Part shown: positions 29,400-36,004 of the stretch, in pieces
Numbering within the stretch: position 1 is the stretch's first letter
Layout of the letters: each line of letters begins with the position of its first letter
Assembly: GCA_007376125.1 (NCBI GenBank)
Contig: VMFQ01000004.1
Location: 1-36,004 of the forward strand
DNA from: Parcubacteria group bacterium Gr01-1014_33
Lineage (GTDB): Bacteria > Patescibacteriota > Minisyncoccia > Sungbacterales > HO2-52-23
DNA: 36,004 nucleotides
Direction of reading: 5' to 3'
The notes under the pieces: model-generated
The model's input: the letters and a program-made list of their open reading frames with translations, nothing else
What the model was told of the DNA's origin: nothing
The model's database searches: none
Program-made: the position numbers and the translations under genes

Positions 29400-32027
29400 C
29401 TACGGAGTTTCCTCTTTGACCGGAACATCTTTTCGTTTCTCCGGCGCTTCTCCGGGAGGCGCGATTTCATCGAGTGCGGATTTTTGATCCTCTATATTTG
29501 CAATAATCTTTTTTATTTCCTGATTGTCAGGATTATATTTCTCAATTTCTCGAAATTCTTTTAATGCGTTTTCGCGCTCTCCTTTGCGATCATAGATCAA
29601 CCCGAGAAAATAGCGGGCATTCGAGTAACTCGAATTAATGGATATTGCGCGCTCAAATTCCCGTTGAGCTTTTTCAAAGTCGCCGCTCTGATAGTAAAGA
29701 AGTCCCAGCTGAAATGCAACGCCTATATCAAGAGGCGCAGACAGTTTCGCATTTTCCACGCTCTGTATTGCCGCATTTATGTCTCCGAGACGAAGCGAGA
29801 CTTGCGCGCGCATAAAGTGTGCCACCGCAAGATCGGGTTTGAGCCGAATTGCATGTTCCAGATTGTCGGCAACCTCCTTAAGGGTCGCGCTATATACCTC
29901 TTGCAAAGAGGCGCGATCGCTTTCTTTTTGCTGGTTCACCACAAACAAAACCCGATCCGCAAAGGTAATGCCCGCGCGCGCAAGATCAATGTAATACGTA
30001 GGGTTGAAGGGATCACGCTCGCTCGCGTTCCGATAATTGGAAAACGCAAGATTTTGCGCCCCGTCTATAAAAGGAATAACCAATTCATATACCGCTCCTT
30101 GAGTTCTCCAAAGGGACGGTTCCTCCGCATATAGCTCGGTCGCCCGCTCCGCTTCGCGAGTAGCAAGCACTACCGCCTCCTGAAATTCTTTTTGCACATT
30201 TTCTCCTCCTGCCGCGCGTCCAATCAATTCACGGATAGTTTCCGTTGACGCTTCGGCAACCAATGCATGATGCTGAAAATTACCTGTCTCGAATTGCGCC
30301 GCCTCCTGAAATTTTTCAACGGCGCGCGCTTTTTCTCCTTTCTCAAAAAGCGTTCTGCCTTCTGCAAGCCGCAATGCGGCGCGCATCCGTCCGATTTCAA
30401 AATAGAGGAGAGAGAATGAAAAGAAAAGGAGAAAAATGACCGCAAGCGAGGAAAGAAACATTACCCAAGGCGTTTGAAATGCAATTACATGTTCGTAAAT
30501 GCCAGCTCCCCAAAAGACGTGTCGAGGACTTATCGCATTGCCTCCGAGATGCTCCGCGTTCTTGGAAAATCCGCTTTCTCCGCTTTCAAATTCGCGCGCA
30601 GCCGGAACAGGCTCATGTGCCGCTTTTTTCTTCAGAAGCGCGGATTCCAATCCAATCACCATAAAAAGAAGAATCATAAGAGATAAATTCGCGGGATAGA
30701 GGAACGCGGCGGCGGCAAGCACCACAAACCCAAAAAAGAGCGCATGGGAAAAAGGAATTTCTTCTTCCGCGAAAAGAAGATGCTTGAGAAATAAAAAGAG
30801 CGCAGTCGCGAGAAATCCAAGAAATGCAATGGTTCCCAAAATTCCTACCGTGGCAATCTGTGTGGAGATCCACGAAGATCCTTGATTGAATCGCACATTC
30901 CAAAATATCGTGCGATTTATATCCGCTCCTTTATAGCGGCTCCAATCAAGACCAAATGTCCCCGGACCCGAGCCCAAGAGAGCGGCGCGCGCGCCTTCTC
31001 CTATCACGGATTTCCCGATTGCAAGCGTAGTCGAAAGTGAAGGAGAAACTTCAGCGGGAAGGGCAAGTGTGATAAAAGACCGCTTCCCTATATTCATAAA
31101 CATAGCAAGCGCAATGAGCGCAAGAATCATTGGGTATCTCCAGCCCAATCGGACATACAGGGGAAGAGCGCTTCTTCCCTCCCTTTCGGAAAAGCCGGCG
31201 CTCGCATTTTTCAGCATGAGTCCAAGAAAAAAAACTGCGCCTACAAGAAGCACGATCCAAGAGGTAGCAAAATTGATTACAAAGATATTTGCAAAAAGCA
31301 CTGCGGCGGAAACAATAAGGAGAAAACGAACCCACCTTTTTCCGAACGTCATCAGAGGAGAAAGCAATACCCCTACTTCTATCGCAAAAACCGCCGCATA
31401 AAAAAGAGCGAGTCCATTGATTGTTCCCACTACGTTAAAATCTATTCCCTCGCCAAAGGGTGAACCCAAAAATGCATAGAGCGAGGCGCCAAACATTAAT
31501 TGCGAAAAAGTAATAAGGCCGGAAACTGTTGTTCCGATAAAAAGCATCCAGAGAGCAACTCCCACATCTCGTTTTGATTTTAGCACCGCACTCGCGAGCA
31601 CCATTAAGAAAAACACGAAAATATAAGTTGAAAACCGTTCTGCGGTGGGACTTGCAAGGAGAAGCGAGACAAACGGCGCGCGAGAAAAAAATGTGCTTGC
31701 CGCAAACACGGCAAGCAGAAACCCGCCCGCATAGAGAATCCAGGAGCGAGAGTAACTCAATTCTGCTTTTGTAAGAAGAGAAAGCAGCCAGAGCGCCACG
31801 CCCAGCATCACGAGCATGGCAAATGTTACTTCTCTTCCAAATTCTATTCCGATCGGCAGAGGAATAAGCCAGACCGGAAGAATTGCAGAAAATACATAAA
31901 GGATAATTTTTGTCCAGTGCTCGAATCTAAATCCTCTTTTTTCTACAGGATCTCGAGGTACGGCAGTACCATTGATTTCTTCTTGTAAATCCTTGTCCTC
32001 AAAAACCTCTTTGTGTGCATATTCCAT
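29400..32027 (-). CDS. O-antigen ligase/polymerase-like membrane protein with TPRs
   Basis: The 875-residue protein has an N-terminal region of about 11 helices with the Wzy/WaaL-type periplasmic loop (LLGSGPGTFGLDWSRYKG, near residue 350). A further helix lies near 520-545 (WVMFLSSLAVIFLLFF), followed by an extracytoplasmic TPR part (about 560-845; AVAHFMRAQVSLRLGDINAA, FQLGLLYYQSGDFEKAQREF and ARYFLGLIYDRKGERENALK are clear repeats). The tail is proline- and acid-rich. Such proteins join or polymerise surface glycans, and the TPR part probably binds partner proteins. The gene precedes murJ on the same strand. Upstream is a repeat element and an AT-rich gap. Confidence 0.85.
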   Translation of the reverse strand: MEYAHKEVFEDKDLQEEINGTAVPRDPVEKRGFRFEHWTKIILYVFSAILPVWLIPLPIGIEFGREVTFAMLVMLGVALWLLSLLTKAELSYSRSWILYAGGFLLAVFAASTFFSRAPFVSLLLASPTAERFSTYIFVFFLMVLASAVLKSKRDVGVALWMLFIGTTVSGLITFSQLMFGASLYAFLGSPFGEGIDFNVVGTINGLALFYAAVFAIEVGVLLSPLMTFGKRWVRFLLIVSAAVLFANIFVINFATSWIVLLVGAVFFLGLMLKNASAGFSEREGRSALPLYVRLGWRYPMILALIALAMFMNIGKRSFITLALPAEVSPSLSTTLAIGKSVIGEGARAALLGSGPGTFGLDWSRYKGADINRTIFWNVRFNQGSSWISTQIATVGILGTIAFLGFLATALFLFLKHLLFAEEEIPFSHALFFGFVVLAAAAFLYPANLSLMILLFMVIGLESALLKKKAAHEPVPAAREFESGESGFSKNAEHLGGNAISPRHVFWGAGIYEHVIAFQTPWVMFLSSLAVIFLLFFSFSLLYFEIGRMRAALRLAEGRTLFEKGEKARAVEKFQEAAQFETGNFQHHALVAEASTETIRELIGRAAGGENVQKEFQEAVVLATREAERATELYAEEPSLWRTQGAVYELVIPFIDGAQNLAFSNYRNASERDPFNPTYYIDLARAGITFADRVLFVVNQQKESDRASLQEVYSATLKEVADNLEHAIRLKPDLAVAHFMRAQVSLRLGDINAAIQSVENAKLSAPLDIGVAFQLGLLYYQSGDFEKAQREFERAISINSSYSNARYFLGLIYDRKGERENALKEFREIEKYNPDNQEIKKIIANIEDQKSALDEIAPPGEAPEKRKDVPVKEETP

Positions 32028-32124
32028 ACTGTATTGTTTTGCCGAGAAGCGAGTTTTGCCATGCAGCAGAAGACAACACTCTCCTTCTCACGCACTTTTA
32101 TGAGTAAATGTTCTTGATAAATAA

Positions 32125-32307
32125 TAAGGTACTTATGAATTACGCGTTTGGTGTCATTGCGAGCGAAGCCGAGTTCAGCTCGGCGAAGCGCGGCAATCTA
32201 TGAAAACGATTGCCAATCGTTTTCATCCTCGGAATAAGAGATTGCTTCGGGCTATAAAACGATTGTCAATCGTTTTATCCCTCGCAATGACTAAACCCAT
32301 GAGTTCT
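32125..32307. repeat. Nested palindrome with GTCATTGCGAG core and two hairpin units
   Basis: Outer TTACGCGTTTGG (32140-32151) has a degenerate partner near 32292-32307. Inside are GTCATTGCGAG (32153-32163) and CTCGCAATGAC (32281-32291). Two hairpins of the AACGATTGNCAATCGTT family are at 32201-32225 and 32254-32278. Confidence 0.8.
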
Positions 32308-32618
32308 CAAAGTATTACATTTCATTTTAATAAACATATTTAATTTATCAAGCAAAGTTATCCACAAAAAAAATTTTTGTTCGTAAATGATAAATTTCTT
32401 TGGTTTTAAAAAATGCTTTATGTATAATCCAAAAAGAATCTATCTGATACGGTATCGGGATTTAAAAATAGTTTTAAAAATTTATTCCGCGTTTACTAAG
32501 AAAAAATTCTCTTTTTTCAATACTATAAAGGTTTATTAAGGTGTCAAATTTATGAAGGTTTTGTAATGTTATTGGATTTTGCCGTCTCATTGGTAGTAAA
32601 AGTTCCATTTTCTCCTTT
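32308..32618. other. AT-rich gene-free gap with one DnaA-box-like site
   Basis: No convincing gene. TTATCCACA at 32358-32366 matches the DnaA-box consensus, followed by A/T runs, but no cluster of boxes is present, so it is not a replication origin. Confidence 0.4.
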
Positions 32619-32776
32619 CTAAACTTTGGCAGAATTTACCCCCTCCTGCAAAATGATTTACAATCGTTTTGCGCCTCCCCCTCCTTTGGAGGGGTGAGCA
32701 TAGAACGGTTGTCAACCGTTCTATGGAGTGGAGAGGTAGCGAATATCGTGAATTCAGGAAATTTGCCAAAGTTTAG
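32619..32776 (+). repeat. 158-bp repeat element, copy A
   Basis: Ends CTAAACTTTGGCA (32619) and TGCCAAAGTTTAG (32776) are inverted repeats. Inside are a GCAAAATGATT..CGTTTTGC hairpin (32648-32672), a CCCCTCCTTTGGAGGGG stem and a CATAGAACGG..CCGTTCTATG hairpin (32699-32725). It ends 7 bp from the prepilin stop. Copy B at 33876-34033 has the same length in the opposite orientation. Confidence 0.85.
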
Positions 32777-32783
32777 TCCTTCC

Positions 32784-33347
32784 TTAAAAGTGGGTATAAT
32801 CTTTGGCAAGCTCGTATATCATGACATTCGCTCCCGTAAGACGCGCTCTCCCGCACGTATTGCCATCTCCGTCATCCATAATGCTGTCTATGCGCGTAAA
32901 TATATCTTGATCCGCGATTGTCAAAAATAAATTTACCCCATCGTCAATATCGCCAGTCGCGCAACCGCTTGCGTCAGTAAGATATATGTCATTGTCGTTA
33001 TCGTATTTATAAGACTGGCCATCCACTTGACGCGAGGAAGTTAAGGATGAACCCAATCCTTGATTGGCAATCAGCCACTCGATTGGAGGATCGCCGGCCG
33101 CATATCCAAATGAAGGAGAAGGACCTGCTCCCTCAAACGGCCATTGCTTCCACGCTTTGTCCCCTCCTAATAAATGGATCGCGTTTTCAATCTGCCGAAA
33201 ATCACTCAAGATCGTAACTGCCTTTGCATTTTTTCTTGCCTGATTAAGCGATGCTATAACCGCAGCTGCAAGAAGTCCTATGATCCCAATAACGATCAGG
33301 ATTTCAAGAACAGAAAATCCCCTACATCCTCTTTTTAAACTTTTCAT
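32784..33347 (-). CDS. Type IV prepilin-like protein
   Basis: The 187-residue protein starts at ATG 33347 with a basic leader (MKSLKRGCRG), then FSVLEILIVIGIIGLLAAAVIASL. Cleavage is expected between G and F, and E5 of the mature chain is present. The N-terminal helix continues with RKNAKAVTILSDFRQIENAI. A globular part is rich in Asp, Asn and Gly (YDNDNDIYLTDASG, IMDDGDGN) and may bind calcium; it has cysteines that could pair. AAGGGTA lies before the start. A longer upstream frame runs into repeat DNA and is not real. Both sides carry palindromic elements. Confidence 0.85.
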   Translation of the reverse strand: MKSLKRGCRGFSVLEILIVIGIIGLLAAAVIASLNQARKNAKAVTILSDFRQIENAIHLLGGDKAWKQWPFEGAGPSPSFGYAAGDPPIEWLIANQGLGSSLTSSRQVDGQSYKYDNDNDIYLTDASGCATGDIDDGVNLFLTIADQDIFTRIDSIMDDGDGNTCGRARLTGANVMIYELAKDYTHF

Positions 33348-33398
33348 TACCCTTGTATATGATTGACTTTTTTTCTTGTTAAAAAAATACATACATTT

Positions 33399-33702
33399 AG
33401 GACTTATCCCCCCACCCGCAAAACAATTGGCAATCGTTTTGCGCCAGACTGTCCGAAAATTGTCATTGCGAGGAGCAGAGCGATGAAGCAATCCGACACA
33501 AAGTGTCGTCCCGAGCAGAGCGAAGGAATCTCGTGCCAAGATAACGGGATCGCCACGGGCGAGAAAACGGTTAGTAATCGTTTTCTCCCCTCGCGACGCT
33601 TCGCGGATTGCTTGGCAACGCTTGCAATGACAAAAATCGAGTTCTCGGACAGTCTGGGTTGGGGAGGAGGTATAACGTGTTTAGCGCAAACGTGTAAGTC
33701 CT
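33399..33702. repeat. 304-bp multiply nested palindromic element
   Basis: Layers from outside in: AGGACTTA/TAAGTCCT (33399, 33702); GACTGTCCGA/TCGGACAGTC (33447-33456, 33645-33654); GTCATTGCGA/TTGCAATGAC (33462-33471, 33622-33631). Hairpins of the AACGATTG family are at 33418-33442 and 33561-33587. It lies upstream of the prepilin gene. Confidence 0.8.
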
Positions 33703-33734
33703 CACATTGCCGATATACGGATAAAATAAAATTA

Positions 33735-33839
33735 ATGACTCATGCGTGTAGCGTACCACGGGAGAGAAAGAAAAGAAAGCATTCCGATAGCGAAATGCCA
33801 TCCGTCAAAAAATGTCCCAAATGCGGAATCTTCTTTTAA
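33735..33839 (+). CDS. Possible 34-residue CxxC peptide
   Basis: MTHACSVPRERKKRKHSD leads to a tail with KKCPKCGIFF, a single zinc-knuckle half (CPKCG). It has no ribosome site and lies between repeats, so it may be chance or the remnant of a larger protein. Confidence 0.2.
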   Translation: MTHACSVPRERKKRKHSDSEMPSVKKCPKCGIFF

Positions 33840-33875
33840 TAGAATTGTCATGGAACTCGTTACGCCATCAATTTT

Positions 33876-34033
33876 CTAAACTTTGGCAAATTTCCTGAAT
33901 TCGCGATAATAACATTCTCCCCCACCCCATAGAACGGTTGACAACCGTTCTATGCTCACCCCTCAAAAGGAGGGGGAGGCGCAAAACGATTGTCAATCGT
34001 TTTGCCGAATGGGGTAATTTTGCAAAAGTTTAG
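33876..34033 (-). repeat. 158-bp repeat element, copy B (inverted)
   Basis: This is the reverse complement of copy A along its length, with ends CTAAACTTTGGCAAATTTCC (33876) and AAAAGTTTAG (34033), the CATAGAACGG hairpin at 33928-33954 and the GCAAAACGATTG hairpin at 33981-34005. It ends on the base before the ATPase stop codon (34034). Confidence 0.85.
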
Positions 34034-35287
34034 TTAATAGTAAGGAAGCGGAATAAATTTTAGCTGCGTTTCGGCTATTTTGCCCACGCTCGCAAAATCT
34101 TTAGTTAAGACTATTGCCACGGGAGGATGGAATTTCTCAATAAAGCTGTGGAGACTTTTTCCAAGGACGTGTTTTGAAGAGTATTTCACCTCAAACGGAT
34201 ACAATGCCTGTCCTTCCTCCACGATAAAATCAATTTCTGCCTTGCTTTTTGTCCTCCAGTACTTCAGTGCAGGAGGTAAGGCGAATCGCCGCGACAGCAA
34301 ACCAAATGCATAGTTCTCCATGAGCGCGCCGGCATCATTCCTCTCCGAAACAGGACGGAAATCCGATAACACATAATTGCGAAGTCCCGTGTCAAAAAAG
34401 TATACTTTTGGATTTTTTGTAAGTTCCGTTCTCCGATTCACGAAAAACGGTTTTATTAGAGAAATGACGTACGTTTTTTCCAGAATATTCAGATGTTTTT
34501 TTAATTCTTTATATGACAGCCCTGAAGCGCGGGAAAGCTCTTCATATTTGATCATGCCGCCAATCTGACCGGCGAGCAGTTTCTCCAGCCGCCATAACTC
34601 ATCGCTCGCCGCCAGGCGCAAAAGATCCTTAATGTCCCTCAGGAGGTAATTCTCCGCGATTCCTTCCAGAATCTTATGCTTTTCATCTTTAGTTCCGGCA
34701 ATGACAACTGCCGGATACCCTCCATAAAGCGCATATTCTTCGAGCAGGATGACGAGCCGTCGGGTTATTTCCTCCCCAAGTCGTTTGGAATAATCGAAAT
34801 CGGCAATACGAACAAACCTTTTTTGTTCAACCAGCGTATAAAGCTCGGGGTCCCTGAAAGATAGAAACTCGCGAAAGGAAAAAGGCAAAAGCGTGAACTC
34901 AAGCAAGCGCCCAACCATGTACTTCCCTGTTTGAAATGTGAGTTCTAAGGAGGATGACCCTGATATAACGAATTTTACATTCGTAGTGTCGTAGAGATAT
35001 TTAAGCTTTTGCCCGCCATGCGACGCGTATTGGAATTCATCAATAATGACGCAATTATATTGTTCCGCCAATGTCTTAAAGTCTTCAATGCTTTTATTAA
35101 AGAGTGTCAAATCATCTCGTTTCTCAAATGTAATGAATTTCAGCTTTTTCCCTTGTTCCTGAAGTTTTCCGGCAAGATGCTGGAGAAAGGTAGTTTTGCC
35201 CGCCTGACGAGGACCTACGATCGCAATCGCTTCCTTCCTCTCCAGAAATGGAGCAATCTCCTTTTCCAATTCCCTATGAATATACAT
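34034..35287 (-). CDS. AAA_14/DUF4143 ATPase
   Basis: The 417-residue protein has a Walker A (AIVGPRQAGKTTFL) near the N-terminus, a Walker B (NCVIIDEFQYA), a sensor-like FVISGSSSLEL and the conserved PFSFREFL segment. A DUF4143 C-terminal domain follows. Near its end, KSKAEIDFIVEEGQALYPFEVKYS has the E..D..ExK layout of a PD-(D/E)XK nuclease-like fold. These ATPases are common in mobile and accessory regions and lack a settled function. ATG 35287 follows AAAGG and is preferred over ATG 35314. The stop abuts repeat copy B. Confidence 0.9.
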   Translation of the reverse strand: MYIHRELEKEIAPFLERKEAIAIVGPRQAGKTTFLQHLAGKLQEQGKKLKFITFEKRDDLTLFNKSIEDFKTLAEQYNCVIIDEFQYASHGGQKLKYLYDTTNVKFVISGSSSLELTFQTGKYMVGRLLEFTLLPFSFREFLSFRDPELYTLVEQKRFVRIADFDYSKRLGEEITRRLVILLEEYALYGGYPAVVIAGTKDEKHKILEGIAENYLLRDIKDLLRLAASDELWRLEKLLAGQIGGMIKYEELSRASGLSYKELKKHLNILEKTYVISLIKPFFVNRRTELTKNPKVYFFDTGLRNYVLSDFRPVSERNDAGALMENYAFGLLSRRFALPPALKYWRTKSKAEIDFIVEEGQALYPFEVKYSSKHVLGKSLHSFIEKFHPPVAIVLTKDFASVGKIAETQLKFIPLPYY

Positions 35288-35319
35288 AAGACCTTTTGCA
35301 CAATAACTCCCCATACGCG

Positions 35320-35339
35320 CTCATTCCTGATAGAATGAG
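35320..35339. repeat. Short inverted repeat between ATPase and transposase
   Basis: CTCATTC (35320-35326) and GAATGAG (35333-35339) lie just upstream of the transposase ATG. They could be part of the IS left end or an operator. Confidence 0.4.
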
Positions 35340-35344
35340 AGCAT

Positions 35345-36004
35345 ATGATGAGATACCATGCATTACACAAACGACCAAAACATTTTCTTGCGTTCACGGG
35401 ACTTACCACACAAGAATATGATCATTTGATGAGCGCCCTGCGATCAGATTGGATTTCCCAGCGTATCCAGCGCCTCACTCGTCCAGACAGAAAAAGAAGA
35501 ATCGGCGGGGGAAGGAAATACGCCATGCCAGACCTTGAAGACCAATTACTCCTCACACTGGTATGGACAAAGGTGTATCCCTCCTATCTGTTTCTTGAAT
35601 ATCTGTTCGGCATTGATGAGAGCACCGTCAGCCGCGTTATTGGCTCAATCAAGCCGCTTCTCCAAGACCGATTCGTTCTCCCCGACCCGCGGAAACAGAA
35701 AGGAAGGAAGAAGATCACCACCCTTGAAGAACTGAAAGCATTCTTGCCTCCCGACATTGACCTTGATGATATCCTCGTGGATGGCACGGAACAGGCAATT
35801 CCCCGACCCGAGAAGAAGCGGAAGCGCACGGCGCATCATTCAGGCAAGAAAAAGCGCTTTACCGTCAAGACGCAGATTGCGACCACCCGAAATGGATTGA
35901 TTGTCCATGTCAGCAAACCAATCCCTGGAAGAACCCATGACTACAAGCTCTTCAAAGCATCCATCCTTCCCAAGATCATTCCCAAAGAATCACGACTCTA
36001 TGGT
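35345..36004 (+). CDS. IS5-type (DDE_Tnp_4) transposase, 5' part
   Basis: The frame from ATG 35345 stays open to the window end (220 residues). It contains an N-terminal helix-turn-helix-type domain (EDQLLLTLVWTKVYPSYLFL, then FGIDESTVSRVIGSIKPLL) followed by DDILVDGTEQAIPRP, which holds the first catalytic Asp (VDGTE). KKRFTVKTQIATTRNGLIV and PGRTHDYKLFKAS carry the later strand and second Asp (HD). This is the plan of HTH_Tnp_4 plus DDE_Tnp_4 transposases of the IS5/IS1031 type. The rest, with the final Glu and the right terminal repeat, is outside the window. Confidence 0.85.
   Translation, partial: MMRYHALHKRPKHFLAFTGLTTQEYDHLMSALRSDWISQRIQRLTRPDRKRRIGGGRKYAMPDLEDQLLLTLVWTKVYPSYLFLEYLFGIDESTVSRVIGSIKPLLQDRFVLPDPRKQKGRKKITTLEELKAFLPPDIDLDDILVDGTEQAIPRPEKKRKRTAHHSGKKKRFTVKTQIATTRNGLIVHVSKPIPGRTHDYKLFKASILPKIIPKESRLYG

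Noticed and set aside
30474-30699. Several overlapping plus-strand frames inside the polymer-ligase gene
   Set aside because: They are antisense shadows without start signals; the minus-strand membrane/TPR protein explains the region.
33348-33539. Long N-terminal extension of the second prepilin
   Set aside because: The prepilin signal starts at 33347; the extension only translates repeat DNA.
32125-34033. CRISPR array
   Set aside because: The repeats are palindromes of different lengths, orientations and spacing, with no regular repeat-spacer pattern and no cas genes.

Overview
The window looks like a chromosomal segment of a Candidate Phyla Radiation (Patescibacteria, probably Parcubacteria-like) bacterium. 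The evidence is the gene content and style, not a database match: a threonyl-tRNA synthetase without the TGS domain, small single-helix division and membrane proteins, type IV prepilins, a Mur ligase with a hydrophobic N-terminal extension, compact overlapping genes, few strong ribosome binding sites and very many palindromic repeats.

Layout. 1-1314: tail of an unknown gene, then an IS3-family element. The element cuts off the 3' end of a histidine kinase gene (to 2806). 2836-7606: a minus-strand accessory operon for an Acg-like nitroreductase, a PaaK-like adenylate-forming enzyme, a ThiF/E1-like protein and an alpha/beta hydrolase. 7643-9719: a palindromic element, a membrane protein with its TrmB-type regulator, and a divergent GreA C-terminal-domain protein. 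9744-11654: a small RiPP (graspetide/microviridin-type) locus with promoter, 66-aa precursor, intercistronic hairpin, MvdC/D-like ATP-grasp ligase, terminator and a DUF6624-like gene. 11801-18036: HIT protein, Leu/Glu-type dehydrogenase, alpha/beta hydrolase, Ddl, a small winged-helix protein and a MurF-like ligase. 18086-19820: tRNA-Lys, ASCH and CYTH proteins, tRNA-Ala and small ORFs. 19886-27189: thrS, a split small membrane-protein gene, a prepilin, miaA, a SurA-N-like protein, an FtsB-like protein and lepA. 27475-32027: murJ and a Wzy/WaaL-like polymerase or ligase with TPRs. 32619-34033: a second prepilin bracketed by two inverted 158-bp repeat copies. 34034-36004: an AAA/DUF4143 ATPase and the start of an IS5-type transposase.

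The housekeeping genes centre on cell-wall synthesis (ddl, murF, murJ, polymer ligase), translation (thrS, lepA, miaA, two tRNAs) and pili. The most interesting parts are (i) the graspetide locus, whose precursor carries a microviridin-like leader helix motif, (ii) the nitroreductase/PaaK/ThiF/hydrolase operon, and (iii) the palindromic repeats. The repeats fill most intergenic gaps, often touching stop codons, and have also entered reading frames without breaking them in lepA (three inserts), thrS (two), miaA, murF and a prepilin gene. All family assignments come from motif recognition; no searches were run.
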